Positions 45,936 through 55,523 of a stretch of 64,000 nucleotides of DNA are shown here, piece by piece. The first letter of the stretch is position 1, and each line of letters begins with the position of its first letter. This DNA comes from Thauera sp. 2A1 (GTDB lineage Bacteria; Pseudomonadota; Gammaproteobacteria; Burkholderiales; Rhodocyclaceae): the NCBI RefSeq assembly GCF_009469595.2, contig NZ_SSXV01000006.1:124001-188000 (forward strand), read 5' to 3'. The notes beneath the pieces were generated by a model. It did not search any database. It saw only the letters and a program-made list of their open reading frames with translations, and was not told the DNA's origin. The translations under genes and the position numbers were made by a program.

Positions 45936-47093
45936 TTACTTGAGGAAATGCTCGGTTAGCGCAACCCAGTAGGCCGCGCCGATGGGCAGGTTGCGGTCGT
46001 CGAAATCGTATTCCGGATGATGCACCATCGGCGTGTCGCCGTTGCCGATGAAGCAGTAGGTTCCGGGCTTGTGCTGCGCATAGTAGGCGAAGTCCTCGCT
46101 GCCCATGAAGGTCGGTCCGGGCATCACCACCTGGTCTTCCCCGAGCAGGGCACGCGCGACGTCGGCGGCTTCGGCCGTCTGCTGCGGGTCATTGACCAGT
46201 ACCGCGCCGGGGGCGCCTTCGCGGATCTCGAAGCTCACGCCGAACGACAGGGCTTGCGCCGCGGTGATCGCGCGCACCTTGTCCAGCACCAGCTTGCGGG
46301 TCTCGGGCGCGCTGCTGCGGATGCTCAGGCGCAGGGTCGCGGTCTGCGGGATGACGTTGCCCGCGTCGCCGGCGAGGAAGGCGCCGACCGACACCACGGC
46401 GGAATCCTTGGCGGCGACGTTGCGCGACACGATGGTCTGCAGCGCCATCACCAGCGAGGCGCCGGCCACCACCGGGTCGATGCTCTTCTCGGGCATGGAG
46501 CCGTGGCTGCCCTTGCCGGTCAGCACGATCTCCCAGTTATCGACTGCGGCCATGATCGGGCCGGTGGTGAAATACAGCTTGCCGCGTTCCAGCGTCGGCA
46601 TGTTGTGCATGCCGAACACCGCGTCCATCGGAAAGCGCTCGAAGAGGCCGTCGCGGATCATCGCCGGCGCGCCGCCCATGACCTCTTCGGCGGGCTGGAA
46701 GATCAGGTGCACCGTGCCGTTGAAGTTGCGGGTGCGTGCCAGGTACTGGGCGGCGCCCAGCAACATCGCGCTGTGACCATCGTGGCCGCAGGTATGCGAC
46801 TTGCCTTCGATGGTGCTCCTGTGGTCGGTGTCGTTGATCTCCTGCACGGCCAGCGCATCGGTGTCGGCGCGCAGGCCGATCGCCTTGGAGCCGTCGCCGG
46901 CGCGCAGCGTCGCCACCACGCCGGTCTTGCCGACGCCTTCGGTGACTTCGTAGCCCCAGCCGCGCAGCAGCCCGGCGATGTAGCTGGCCGTGTTGTGTTC
47001 GTCGAAGGCGATTTCCGGGTGACGGTGCATGTGATGCCGCCACGCTTCGATTTGCGGCTGGTCTTCAGTCAGTGCGGTGAGCAGGGTGTTCAT
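45936..47093 (-). CDS. M20 family metallo-amidohydrolase
   Basis: 385 residues. Metal-site motifs: IGLRADTDALAVQE, HTCGHDGHSAMLLGAA and FQPAEEVMGGAPAMI, with the late TFMGSEDFAYY. These match the hippurate/N-acyl-amino-acid or indole-3-acetyl-amino-acid hydrolases. It removes an acyl or amide group from an aromatic or amino-acid conjugate in the cytosol. It lies 131 bases downstream of an MFS transporter gene on the same strand and is probably in the same LysR-regulated unit. Confidence 0.87.
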   Translation of the reverse strand: MNTLLTALTEDQPQIEAWRHHMHRHPEIAFDEHNTASYIAGLLRGWGYEVTEGVGKTGVVATLRAGDGSKAIGLRADTDALAVQEINDTDHRSTIEGKSHTCGHDGHSAMLLGAAQYLARTRNFNGTVHLIFQPAEEVMGGAPAMIRDGLFERFPMDAVFGMHNMPTLERGKLYFTTGPIMAAVDNWEIVLTGKGSHGSMPEKSIDPVVAGASLVMALQTIVSRNVAAKDSAVVSVGAFLAGDAGNVIPQTATLRLSIRSSAPETRKLVLDKVRAITAAQALSFGVSFEIREGAPGAVLVNDPQQTAEAADVARALLGEDQVVMPGPTFMGSEDFAYYAQHKPGTYCFIGNGDTPMVHHPEYDFDDRNLPIGAAYWVALTEHFLK

Positions 47094-47224
47094 GATCTTG
47101 AATCCTCTGGAATCTGAAATCGGGGTGCGGTACGCCGGGCGCGTCTGCTGCGTCCCGCCAGGGATCCGGTCCTGGCGGTGGCGATGTGAGTGCGGGCCTG
47201 GCGTCGAGTCTGTGGCCGGCCGTC

Positions 47225-48694
47225 TTACGAGGCCTTCTTCGCGCCCGCCTTCGGCACCGTCAGCATGATCGACATGATCGCCACGGCCACCATGAAGACG
47301 TTGAACATCAGGGCGATGATCGCGGCCTCGCGCACTGCCAGGTTGTCCTGGCGTCCGACGAAGGTGATCACGCCTTCCACCCAGGAGATGCTTTCCGGGT
47401 TGGCACTGAGCGCGGTGAAGATCGCCGCCGAGATCGCCACACCGAAGGCGGCACCGAGCGAAGAGGCCATCTTGTAGATGCCGGCACCGGAGCCGGCCTG
47501 GGCGGCGGGCAGGCTGGACAGGGCTGCGTCGGTGGAAGGCGTGGCATAGAAGGCCAGGCCGACGCCGAACAGGGTGTAGCCGATCATCGCCAGGATCTTG
47601 TAGTCGGCGAGCAGCAGGTTGGCGGGCGACAGCAGCAGGATGGCCAGACCGGTGATCAGGCAGCCCCAGATCATCGGCTTGCGGGCACCGAAGCGCTGCA
47701 GCAGCTTCTCGCCGACACGGATGAAGGCGATGATCGCCACCGCATAGCCGAGGGTCAGCGCACCCGCTTCCTGGGCCGTCATGTTGCCGCCGAGTTGCAC
47801 AAGTTGCAGGGAGACCAGCAGGGTGCCGGCGACGCCGTTGAGCAGGAAGTTGGAGATCGTGGCGCCGGTGTAGGTCGAGTTGCGGAACAGCTTGAAATCG
47901 ACGAAGCCCTGCGCAGCCGTGCTTTCGATGCGGAAGAACAGCGAGCCGAAGACGACGGTGACCGCGATCAGGCTGAGGATCAGCGGGCTCGTCCAGCCCA
48001 GCTTGTTGCCCTGGGTGACGACGATCTGCAGCGCGACCATGGCGATCATGAAGGTCACCACGCCGGCGAAGTCGAACTTGTAGTCACCTTTGGATTCGAC
48101 CTTGCTCTCGGGCGTGCCCTTGATCATCAGCAGGCCGATCACCGACACGACGATGGAGGCGAAGAAGATGTAGCGCCAGCCGAAGTTCGCCGTCACCAGG
48201 CCGCCGAACAGCGAGCACACGCCCGAACCGCCCCACGAACCGATGGACCACAGGCTGACCGCACGCTGGCGCGCCGGACCATCCCAGTAGGTCTTCACCA
48301 GCGCCAGGCTGGCCGGCATGATGCACGCCGCCGACAGGCCCTGCAGCGCGCGGCCGACCAGCAGGAAGGGCGCGGCCAGGTCGCCGATCGGCGCGAGGCC
48401 GATCAGCAGCGAGCCGGCCATGTTGAGGAAGAAGCCGATATTGACGACCTTGACGCGGCCGACACGGTCGGCGAGGCCGCCGACGACGACGATGAAGATG
48501 CCCGAGAACAGCGCCGTGATCGCCACGGCGATGTTCATCATGCTCGAATCCAGACCGAGCTCGCGCTGCATGTCGGGGGCGATGTTGAGCGTGGTCTGGG
48601 CAAACATCCAGAAGGCGATGACGCCCATGATGATGCCGTAGAGCAGCTTGTCCGTCCCCTGGTACGCAGGGGCCTGAACGGCGGTTGTGCTCAT
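47225..48694 (-). CDS. MFS transporter
   Basis: 489 residues with 14 predicted helices (DHA2-like length). Motif A-like GGLADRVGRVKVVNIGFF between helices 2 and 3, and the GRALQGLSAACIMPASLALV motif of helix 4. Helices 13-14 reach the end near VFMVAVAIMSIML. Probably takes up or exports the conjugate that the neighbouring M20 enzyme hydrolyses; this is inference. It starts 247 bases from a divergent LysR gene. Confidence 0.85.
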   Translation of the reverse strand: MSTTAVQAPAYQGTDKLLYGIIMGVIAFWMFAQTTLNIAPDMQRELGLDSSMMNIAVAITALFSGIFIVVVGGLADRVGRVKVVNIGFFLNMAGSLLIGLAPIGDLAAPFLLVGRALQGLSAACIMPASLALVKTYWDGPARQRAVSLWSIGSWGGSGVCSLFGGLVTANFGWRYIFFASIVVSVIGLLMIKGTPESKVESKGDYKFDFAGVVTFMIAMVALQIVVTQGNKLGWTSPLILSLIAVTVVFGSLFFRIESTAAQGFVDFKLFRNSTYTGATISNFLLNGVAGTLLVSLQLVQLGGNMTAQEAGALTLGYAVAIIAFIRVGEKLLQRFGARKPMIWGCLITGLAILLLSPANLLLADYKILAMIGYTLFGVGLAFYATPSTDAALSSLPAAQAGSGAGIYKMASSLGAAFGVAISAAIFTALSANPESISWVEGVITFVGRQDNLAVREAAIIALMFNVFMVAVAIMSIMLTVPKAGAKKAS

Positions 48695-48775
48695 GGTTAT
48701 CTCCTGAAGAAAACCGGTTGAATGGGGGCTACGGGGCGCATCCTATGCTTTCTGGTGAAATCCAAAAGACGCCGT

Positions 48776-48797
48776 ATTGGCGGGGGTGACAACCAAT
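48776..48797. promoter_or_regulatory. putative LysR operator in the divergent spacer
   Basis: ATTGG (48776-48780) and CCAAT (48793-48797) are a perfect 5-base inverted pair with a 12-base spacer, in the 247-base gap between the divergent MFS and LysR starts. LysR regulators bind such dyads and usually control the divergent operon as well as themselves. No strong -35/-10 set was found. Confidence 0.4.
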
Positions 48798-48941
48798 CGG
48801 AATCACAAGCCCCTGCTGGCGGCATGGGTACGCTTGGCGGCGCTGCCGAAGGTGGGCACACTGCGTGTCGGCGCGAATCCGCGTGCCGCATGAGTGCATT
48901 GTGGCGGGGCATGGAGCCTCGCGAGTCCTTGGGTTGCCGCG

Positions 48942-49832
48942 ATGAAAGACCATCAGTTGAGGGCGCTGCTGCGGGTGGCGGAGTGCGGATCGATCCGCGC
49001 CGCGGCGCGGGCAATGAACCTGAGCCAGAGCGCCTTGACCAAGGCCTTGCATGAGCTGGAGGAAGATGTCGGCGCCGAGCTGCTGACGCGAAGCTACAAG
49101 GGCATCGAGTTCACCCCTGCGGGCGCTGCTCTGCTGACGCATGCGCGGCTGGCCCTGTCCATCCTGGACAAGGGCGCGGAGGAGGTGAGGCTGCTGAGCG
49201 GCAGTGCCCGTTCGCGCGTCGTCCTCGCCGTGACGCCGATGGTGGGCGCGCGCGTGCTGCCGCGCGTGCTGCGCGAATATGAGCGCCTGCGCCCCGATGC
49301 CGAAGTGCAACTGACCGAAGGCCTGCTCACCCAGATCCTCCCGGATCTGGTCGAAGGCCGGCTGGATTTCGCCATCGCGGTGGCCAATCCTGACAACCTT
49401 CCCTACGAGGTCGCGTTCGAGCCGATCGGCAGCGTGGAAATCACCCTTGCCGGTCGCACCGGGCATCCGCTCGGCACCCGCACCACCTGGGCGGAGCTGG
49501 CCAAGGCGAAGTGGATCATGAACCTCAGCCAGGGCAGCCTGGGGAGCGCGCTGGAAGAGTGGATGGAGCAGCAGCACCTGCCACGACCGGCGCGCCTGAT
49601 CCGCTGCGCGTCGTCCATGCTGATGCTGGAGCTGATGCAGCGCACCGACTACATCGGCCTCGGCCCGGCGGCGCTGTTTCGCGACGAGCTCGTCGGCCAC
49701 GGCATCCAGTGCATCGAGGTCGAACCCCTTCCGCCGCCGATGCCGCTCGGCCTGCTGCGCCTGCGCGGCATCCCGCTGTCCAGCTCGGCCAAGCCGATGG
49801 CGACTCTGCTTGCCCGCTACATGGCGGATTGA
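48942..49832 (+). CDS. LysR family transcriptional regulator
   Basis: 296 residues from ATG 48942 (MKDHQLRALLRVAECGSIRAAARAMNLSQSALTKALHELEE). N-terminal winged helix-turn-helix at residues 2-60 and a substrate-binding domain from about 90 to 290 (RVVLAVTPMVGARVLPRVL, with the PLP-like cleft residues SSMLMLELMQRTDYIGLGP). Control target is likely the divergent MFS and M20 genes. Effector unknown. The in-frame codons before 48942 are rejected. Confidence 0.88.
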   Translation: MKDHQLRALLRVAECGSIRAAARAMNLSQSALTKALHELEEDVGAELLTRSYKGIEFTPAGAALLTHARLALSILDKGAEEVRLLSGSARSRVVLAVTPMVGARVLPRVLREYERLRPDAEVQLTEGLLTQILPDLVEGRLDFAIAVANPDNLPYEVAFEPIGSVEITLAGRTGHPLGTRTTWAELAKAKWIMNLSQGSLGSALEEWMEQQHLPRPARLIRCASSMLMLELMQRTDYIGLGPAALFRDELVGHGIQCIEVEPLPPPMPLGLLRLRGIPLSSSAKPMATLLARYMAD

Positions 49833-49851
49833 GCTCTTCGGCCGGGCGGGC

Positions 49852-51381
49852 TCAACCCATCAGGCGGTGCACTTCCAGCGCCAGCACGCTGGCGGCGAGC
49901 AGCCCCACCAGCAGCAGCAGCCAGCCCTGGCGCCGCTGCAGGGTCGCCAGCTCGGCCATCCTGTCCTTCTGTTCGGCGCGATGCCGGGTGGCCTCGGCCA
50001 GCGCCTGGTGCGTCAGCCGCGGCAACTGCGGCAGCGTGCCGGCCCAGTTCGGCGCCTCCTCGCGCACGCTGCGCACCAGCGCGCGCCAGCCCATGCGTTC
50101 GTCCATCCAGCGCTCGAGGAAAGGCTTTGCGGTCTTCCACAGGTCGAGGTCGGGGTCGAGCTGGCGGCCCAGGCCCTCGATGTTGAGCAGCGTCTTCTGC
50201 AGCAGCACGAGCTGCGGCTGTACTTCCATCTCGAAGCGCCGTGCGGTCTGGAACAGGCGCAGCAGCGTCTTGCCGAAGGAGATCTCCTTCAACGGACGGT
50301 CGAAGATGGGCTCGCACACGGTCCGGATCGCCGCCTCGAACTCGTCGACGCGGGTGTGCGGCGGCACCCAGCCGGCCTCGATGTGCGCCATCGCCACGCG
50401 CTTGTAGTCGCGCTTGAAGAAGGCGAGGAAGTTCTGCGCGAGGTAGTTCTTGTCCACCTCGTCGAGCGTGCCCATGATGCCGAAGTCCAGCGCGATGTAG
50501 CGCCCGTCGCCATGCACGAAGATGTTGCCCGGGTGCATGTCGGCGTGGAAGAAGCCGTCGCGGAACACCTGGGTGAAGAAGATCTCCACGCCAGCACGCG
50601 ACAGCGCCGCGAGATCGGTGCCCTGCGCGCGCAGCACGCCGGTCTGCGAGATCGGCACGCCGTACATGCGCTCCATCACCATCACCTTGCTGCCGCACCA
50701 GTCCCAATATACTTCCGGGACGATCAGCAGCGTCGAGTCGGTGAAGTTGCGCCGCAACTGCGAACAGTTCGACGCCTCGCGCATCAGATCGAGTTCGTCA
50801 TGCAGGTACTTGCTGAATTCGGCCACCACTTCGCGCGGCTTCAGCCTGCGGCCTTCGGGCCAGATCTTTTCCAGCACCGTCGCCGCGACTTCCAGCAGCG
50901 CGAGGTCGTGCTCGATGACGCGCTCGATGCCTGGGCGCAGCACCTTGACCGCGACTTCCGTGCCGTCGGGTAGTTCGGCGAAATGCACCTGCGCCACCGA
51001 GGCGGACGCGACCGGCGTGCGTTCGAAGTTGTTGAACACCGCGTCGACCGGCTTGCCGTAGAAGTTCTCCAGCAAGGCCAGCGCCTGCTCGGTGGGGAAG
51101 GGCGGCACGCGGTCCTGCAGCAGCGCGAGCTCGTCGGCGAGGTCGGGCGGCAGCAGGTCGCGCCGTGTCGACAGCATCTGGCCGAACTTGACGAAGATCG
51201 GGCCCAGCGACTCCAGTGCGCGGCGCAGGCGCACGCCACGCGGCTCGGCGAAGCTGCGCCAGAAGAACACCGCATGCCACGCGCGCGCCAGCCGCCCGCT
51301 GGAGTCGGCGTCGAGGATCATGCGATCGAGGCCGAAGCGCAGGCCGACGGAGACGATCTTGGCGAGGCGGAGGAGGCGCAC
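49852..51381 (-). CDS. ubiB: ubiquinone biosynthesis regulatory protein kinase-like UbiB
   Basis: 509 residues, start [18 protein letters not shown]. An atypical kinase of the UbiB/ADCK family: the KxGQ motif [18 protein letters not shown] near residues 48-66, then [28 protein letters not shown] and the late [16 protein letters not shown] and [11 protein letters not shown] metal sites. Two membrane helices sit at the C-terminus ([17 protein letters not shown]). It supports ubiquinone synthesis as a lipid-acting ATPase. It lies in the minus direction against argS; its 5' end is 119 bases from the argS start. Confidence 0.92.
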   Translation of the reverse strand: MRLLRLAKIVSVGLRFGLDRMILDADSSGRLARAWHAVFFWRSFAEPRGVRLRRALESLGPIFVKFGQMLSTRRDLLPPDLADELALLQDRVPPFPTEQALALLENFYGKPVDAVFNNFERTPVASASVAQVHFAELPDGTEVAVKVLRPGIERVIEHDLALLEVAATVLEKIWPEGRRLKPREVVAEFSKYLHDELDLMREASNCSQLRRNFTDSTLLIVPEVYWDWCGSKVMVMERMYGVPISQTGVLRAQGTDLAALSRAGVEIFFTQVFRDGFFHADMHPGNIFVHGDGRYIALDFGIMGTLDEVDKNYLAQNFLAFFKRDYKRVAMAHIEAGWVPPHTRVDEFEAAIRTVCEPIFDRPLKEISFGKTLLRLFQTARRFEMEVQPQLVLLQKTLLNIEGLGRQLDPDLDLWKTAKPFLERWMDERMGWRALVRSVREEAPNWAGTLPQLPRLTHQALAEATRHRAEQKDRMAELATLQRRQGWLLLLVGLLAASVLALEVHRLMG

Positions 51382-51466
51382 GGCGGAGGGAGTTCGGCTG
51401 CGGGAAAGCGCGGACTTTAGCCGGAAAGCCGCGCGTGGGCAAAGAGGAGGCTGGCAGCCTATCCGC

Positions 51467-51472
51467 TATAAT
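51467..51472 (+). promoter_or_regulatory. argS -10 box
   Basis: A consensus TATAAT lies 28 bases before the argS start codon, in a GC-rich gap. No convincing -35 box was found at 16-18 bases upstream. Confidence 0.45.
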
Positions 51473-51500
51473 CGCGCGTTTAGTTTCCCTGCCGAGTGCC

Positions 51501-53264
51501 ATGAGCGCCGACCCCAAAGTATTGCTGACCGATCTGCTGAAGGCTGCGCTGAAGAGCGTGGCGCCGGATCACGCCGACACCGCCATCCTGCTGGAGCGCC
51601 CGAAACAGGCGAGCCACGGCGACTTCGCCACCAACCTGGCGCTGCAACTGGCCAAGCCGCTGAAGCGCAATCCGCGCGAACTCGCCGGTCTGCTGCTGGC
51701 CGAGCTGCCGGCCTCGAAGCTGATCGCGAAGACCGAGGTCGCAGGCGCGGGCTTCATCAACTTCACGCTCGCCGCCGATGCCAAGACGGCGGTCGTGCGC
51801 GACGTGCTTGCGCGGGGCGCTGACTACGGCCGCGGCGCGACGAAGGGCGTGAAGGTGCAGGTCGAGTTCGTGTCCGCCAACCCGACCGGCCCGCTGCACG
51901 TCGGCCACGGCCGCGGCGCCGCCTACGGTGCGTCGCTGTCGGACGTGCTGGCCTTCGCCGGCTATGACGTGACGCGCGAGTACTACGTCAATGACGCCGG
52001 CCGCCAGATGGACATCCTGGCGCTGTCGACCTGGTTGCGCTACCTCGCCTTCTTCGGCATCGAGATCCCGTTTCCGCCCAACGCCTACCAGGGCGACTAC
52101 GTCATCGACATGGGCCGCGACATGCGCGACGCCCACGAGGACCGTTTCGCCAGGGTCACTGCGGATCAGATCCTCGCCGGCACGCCCGGCCTGCCGCTGG
52201 CCGAGCGCAAGGACGACGAGGCCAAGCAGCAGCGCGAGGAACATCTCGACGCGCTGATCGCCAACGCCAAGAAGCTGCTCGGCGACGACTACGGCTGGGT
52301 GCATGGCTTCGCGCTCAACGAACAGCTCGGCGACGGTCGCGACGACCTCGGCGAGTTCGGCGTGCGCTTCGACAAGTGGTTTTCCGAACAGAGCCTGTTC
52401 GACACCGGCCTGGTCGAGCGCGCGGTGACGCAGCTCGAGAAGCAGGGCCACCTCTACCTGCAGGACGGCGCCAAGTGGTTCCGCTCCACCGCCTTCGGCG
52501 ACGAGAAGGACCGCGTCGTGCAGCGCGAGAACGGCCTGTATACGTACTTTGCATCCGACATCGCCTACCACCTCAACAAGTACGAGCGTGGCTTCGAGCG
52601 CATCATCGACATCTGGGGCGCCGACCACCACGGCTACATTCCGCGGGTGAAGGGCGCCATTACCGCGCTCGGGCTCGACCCGGCAAAGCTGGAAGTGGCG
52701 CTGGTGCAGTTCGCGGTGCTTTACCGCGACGGGCAGAAGACCTCGATGTCCACCCGCTCGGGTGAATTCGTCACCCTGCGCGAGCTGCGCAAGGAAGTCG
52801 GCAACGACGCCTGCCGCTTTTTCTACGTGCTGCGCAAGTCCGACCAGCACCTGGATTTCGACCTCGATCTCGCCAAGAGCCAGAGCAACGAGAACCCGGT
52901 CTACTACGTGCAGTACGCGCATGCCCGTGTGTGCTCGGTGCTCAACCAGTGGGGGGGCGAGGCGGCCGAACTCGCAGCGGCCGACCTCGGCCTGTTGCAG
53001 AACGAGCGCGAGCTGGCGCTGTGCGCCCGCCTGGGGACGTTCCCCGAGCTGGTGCAGAACGCCGCAGCCGACTATGCGCCGCACCAGATAGCCTTCTATC
53101 TGAAGGACCTCGCTGCTGACTTCCATAGCTGGTACAACGCCGAGCGCATGCTGGTTGACGACGAGGCGGTCAAGCTCGCCCGCCTGGCGCTGGCCGCCGC
53201 GGTGCGCCAGGTGCTCGTCAGCGGCCTGGCGATGCTGGGCGTGTCGGCGCCCGAATCGATGTGA
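51501..53264 (+). CDS. argS: arginyl-tRNA synthetase
   Basis: 587 residues from ATG 51501 (MSADPKVLLTDLLKAALK); the frame is open further upstream but in the ubiB spacer. Class I HIGH-type motif HVGH at residues 133-136 (NPTGPLHVGHGRGAAYG); the KMSKS loop is replaced by the family form KTSMSTRSGEF. The C-terminal anticodon-binding helices end with VLVSGLAMLGVSAPESM. Charges tRNA-Arg. Next gene starts 15 bases later, so co-transcription is likely. Confidence 0.96.
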   Translation: MSADPKVLLTDLLKAALKSVAPDHADTAILLERPKQASHGDFATNLALQLAKPLKRNPRELAGLLLAELPASKLIAKTEVAGAGFINFTLAADAKTAVVRDVLARGADYGRGATKGVKVQVEFVSANPTGPLHVGHGRGAAYGASLSDVLAFAGYDVTREYYVNDAGRQMDILALSTWLRYLAFFGIEIPFPPNAYQGDYVIDMGRDMRDAHEDRFARVTADQILAGTPGLPLAERKDDEAKQQREEHLDALIANAKKLLGDDYGWVHGFALNEQLGDGRDDLGEFGVRFDKWFSEQSLFDTGLVERAVTQLEKQGHLYLQDGAKWFRSTAFGDEKDRVVQRENGLYTYFASDIAYHLNKYERGFERIIDIWGADHHGYIPRVKGAITALGLDPAKLEVALVQFAVLYRDGQKTSMSTRSGEFVTLRELRKEVGNDACRFFYVLRKSDQHLDFDLDLAKSQSNENPVYYVQYAHARVCSVLNQWGGEAAELAAADLGLLQNERELALCARLGTFPELVQNAAADYAPHQIAFYLKDLAADFHSWYNAERMLVDDEAVKLARLALAAAVRQVLVSGLAMLGVSAPESM

Positions 53265-53279
53265 GCAGCGGAGAGTCCC

Positions 53280-53939
53280 GTGAGTCGTGATCGCAAGCCC
53301 GTCCGCAAACCCGCCCGTCCGCCCGCGCGCAGCGGCGGCGGCACCCTGATGGGCATCTTCATCGGCCTGATCTTCGGTGCGCTGATCGCCGCCGGTGCCG
53401 CCTGGTATTTCACCCGTGCGAACCCCTTCCAGTCGGTGCCGAGCGCCTCGCCGCGCCCGTCGACGGCGGCCCAGCCGCCTGCGGCCCTGCCCGGCAAACC
53501 CGGCGACCGCCCGGTGGTGAAGCAGGACTTCGAGTTCTACAAGATCCTGCCGCAAGGCGATGGCACGCAGAGCAGCGCGCAACGGCCGGCGCCGGTCGAG
53601 AAGGCGCCGGAAAAGACCGCCGAGAAGCCGCAGGTCGACAAGCCGGCGGCCGACAAGGCGCCGGTTGCGGTGAAGGAAGCTACGCCGAAGCCGGTCGAGC
53701 GCCTCTACCTGCAGATTGGCTCGTTCGAGAATCCCGCCGAAGCGGACAACCTGAAGGCGCGCCTCGCGCTGGCGGGCATCGAGGCGAGCGGACAGCGGGT
53801 ACAGCTTGCCGATGGTCGCACGGTGCATCGTGTGCGCATCGGTCCGTTCTCCAGCCCGGAAGAGATGAACCCGGCGCGCGCGCGGCTGGCCGAGTCCGGC
53901 TTCAACGCGACCGTGAGCCGCGCTGCAACCGCGCAATGA
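53280..53939 (+). CDS. SPOR domain membrane protein
   Basis: 219 residues from GTG 53280. Basic N-terminal tail (1-22), one membrane helix at about 23-43 (GIFIGLIFGALIAAGAAWYF), a Pro/Ala/Lys-rich flexible linker (60-140), and a C-terminal SPOR domain (about 143-215, LYLQIGSFENPAEADNLKARLA and HRVRIGPFSS). SPOR domains bind denuded peptidoglycan at the division site, as in FtsN. The same gene follows argS and precedes dsbA in many betaproteobacteria. Confidence 0.87.
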   Translation: MSRDRKPVRKPARPPARSGGGTLMGIFIGLIFGALIAAGAAWYFTRANPFQSVPSASPRPSTAAQPPAALPGKPGDRPVVKQDFEFYKILPQGDGTQSSAQRPAPVEKAPEKTAEKPQVDKPAADKAPVAVKEATPKPVERLYLQIGSFENPAEADNLKARLALAGIEASGQRVQLADGRTVHRVRIGPFSSPEEMNPARARLAESGFNATVSRAATAQ

Positions 53940-54027
53940 TTCCTTACCCGCGGCGCGGGAACGTCTGTGGCATGAAGCACGTCTGACGGCCGTTTCCTCG
54001 TAGTTCCCAACACCCAAGGAGTACCGC

Positions 54028-54663
54028 ATGAATCGTCGTGACGCCCTGAAACAGCTCGCCGCGCTTGCCGCCCTCGCTTCGCCCGTCGCCGGCGCGTGGG
54101 CCGCGGAGGAAACCTTCCAGGTGCTGAATCCGCCGCAGGCGACGGACGACCCGTCGAAGATCGAGGTGGTGGAGTTCTTCCACTACGGCTGCCCGCATTG
54201 CCGCAACTTCGATCCGCTGCTCGAGTCCTGGCTGAAGAAGCTGCCGCAGGATGTTGCTTTCCGCCGCATCCCGGCGATCTGGAACAACCAGCAACTTGCA
54301 GGCTTGGCGCGGCTGTATTACGCCGCCGAGGTTAGTGGCGACCTGCATGCCCTGCACGGCAAGGTGTTTGCCGCGGTGCAGGACGAGAAGCGTCCGCTGC
54401 ATACCGAGGCTGGCGTCAGCGAGTGGATCCAGGGCAAGGTGGTCGATCCGAAGAAGTTCATGGACGCCTACAAGTCCTTCGGCGTCAATTCGATGCTGCA
54501 GCGCGCCGACCAGCGCGCGCGCGACATGAAGATCCAGGGCGTGCCGACACTGGCGATCGATGGCAAGTTCCTGACTTCCGCGTCGATGGCCGGCAGCCAC
54601 GAGGCAGCACTCAAGAAGGCCGACGAGTTGATCGCGCGCGCACGGCGGGAGCGCGCAAAATAA
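54028..54663 (+). CDS. dsbA: thiol:disulfide interchange protein DsbA
   Basis: 211 residues. Signal peptide about 1-25 (AALAALASPVAGAWA). Active-site CPHC at residues 55-58 (EFFHYGCPHCRNF), and the cis-Pro loop IQGVPTLAIDGKFL. It introduces disulfides in secreted proteins, including substrates of type II secretion. Placed 88 bases after the SPOR gene and 56 bases before the PilZ gene. Confidence 0.92.
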   Translation: MNRRDALKQLAALAALASPVAGAWAAEETFQVLNPPQATDDPSKIEVVEFFHYGCPHCRNFDPLLESWLKKLPQDVAFRRIPAIWNNQQLAGLARLYYAAEVSGDLHALHGKVFAAVQDEKRPLHTEAGVSEWIQGKVVDPKKFMDAYKSFGVNSMLQRADQRARDMKIQGVPTLAIDGKFLTSASMAGSHEAALKKADELIARARRERAK

Positions 54664-54719
54664 GACGTCGATGATCAAGAGCGCCGCGGCGACGGCGCGA
54701 ACGGGGACAGGGAGCATTC

Positions 54720-55157
54720 ATGAGTGACGAAACCAACACCGGCGGCGGCGAGGCCACGGCCGAACCGGCCAACGCGGACCGTCGTGTGCGCCAGCGCTTC
54801 ATCGCGCGCCGCCATGGTCGGTCCTGCTTCTGGCTGGCGATGGGCGGCGAGCGCATCGCGCTCAACGACCTTTCGCTGGAGGGCTTCTCCGCCTCGCTCG
54901 CGCCGCCGCCCCGGGGCGAGTTCGCCGTCGTGCTGCAACGCGACGGCGTGCCCGACGAAATCCACTGCACTGCGATCGTCGTCAACCAGGTGCCAGGCCC
55001 TTGCGGCCCAGCCTCCGGCTGCCGCTTCGTCGGCCTGTCGCCCGAAAACGCCGATCGCCTGCAGGAATGGCTCGTCACCCATGTGATCATGAGCGCCACT
55101 GTCCGCATCTCAGAGAAGGATGCGGTGATGATCGTGCAGGGGCGCTCGCTGGTGTAA
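54720..55157 (+). CDS. PilZ domain protein
   Basis: 145 residues. The c-di-GMP binding elements of PilZ are visible: an RRVRQRF motif near residues 21-27 (R-x-x-x-R) and NDLSLEGFSASL near 50-61 (D/N-x-S-x-x-G). VGLSPENADRLQEWL closes the domain. A soluble c-di-GMP receptor candidate. It lies just upstream of a c-di-GMP riboswitch, a notable but possibly coincidental pairing. Confidence 0.82.
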   Translation: MSDETNTGGGEATAEPANADRRVRQRFIARRHGRSCFWLAMGGERIALNDLSLEGFSASLAPPPRGEFAVVLQRDGVPDEIHCTAIVVNQVPGPCGPASGCRFVGLSPENADRLQEWLVTHVIMSATVRISEKDAVMIVQGRSLV

Positions 55158-55280
55158 GTGGCCGTCCGGTCGGTTTCTGGGCCGAAGGCGGGCATTTCTC
55201 ACGGTGCCCTCAAGAAACCGGCGGCCGGGCCGTAGACACAGGCATCGGATCGTGAAAAGGTAACGTCCAGTTACACGGTC

Positions 55281-55308
55281 TTGATTTAAGTTAGTCCAAA
55301 AGTAGTAT
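55281..55308 (+). promoter_or_regulatory. candidate sigma-70 promoter of the riboswitch transcript
   Basis: TTGATT (55281-55286) and TAGTAT (55303-55308), 16 bases apart, in an AT-rich patch. A start near 55315 would put the aptamer about 30 bases into the leader. A moderate match; alternatives are possible. Confidence 0.45.
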
Positions 55309-55344
55309 TCGCGTCGGCATTCGTAATCGAGTTGATCGTCGCGT

Positions 55345-55431
55345 CCTGAAACAGGGCAAACCCGTCGAAAGGCGGGGACGCAAAGTTACCGGTCTAAAGG
55401 GCTCGCGCCCCATGACAGCGGGATTGCCAGG
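55345..55431 (+). ncRNA. class I cyclic-di-GMP riboswitch (GEMM-I)
   Basis: The conserved GEMM-I core is present in order: CAGGGCAAACCCG (55352-55364), a stem capped by a GAAA tetraloop (CCCGTC-GAAA-GGCGGG, near 55361-55376), GGGACGCAAAG (55374-55384), TACCGGTCTAAAGGG (second domain strand), a hairpin with GGG/CCC arms (55399-55411), and AGCGGGATTGCC at the 3' side. P1 is short, CCTG with CAGG (55345-55348 and 55428-55431). It senses c-di-GMP and controls the subtilase gene starting 92 bases later. A hairpin CGTCC/GGACG (55439-55453) follows without a T-run, so the switch may act on translation or by another route. A published-model search would settle it. Confidence 0.9.
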
Positions 55432-55523
55432 CAAGCATCGTCCGTATTGGACGGGTGCGTCGTTGGTCCATGCAATCCTCGCCCGTGGCACGCGGGCCGG
55501 AGATCTCAAGCATGGAGTCCGCA

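Noticed and set aside
51480..54029. 849-codon minus-strand open frame over argS and the SPOR gene
   Set aside because: Antisense to argS and the SPOR gene, with Arg/Gly/Val/His-rich translation and no domain; a GC artefact.
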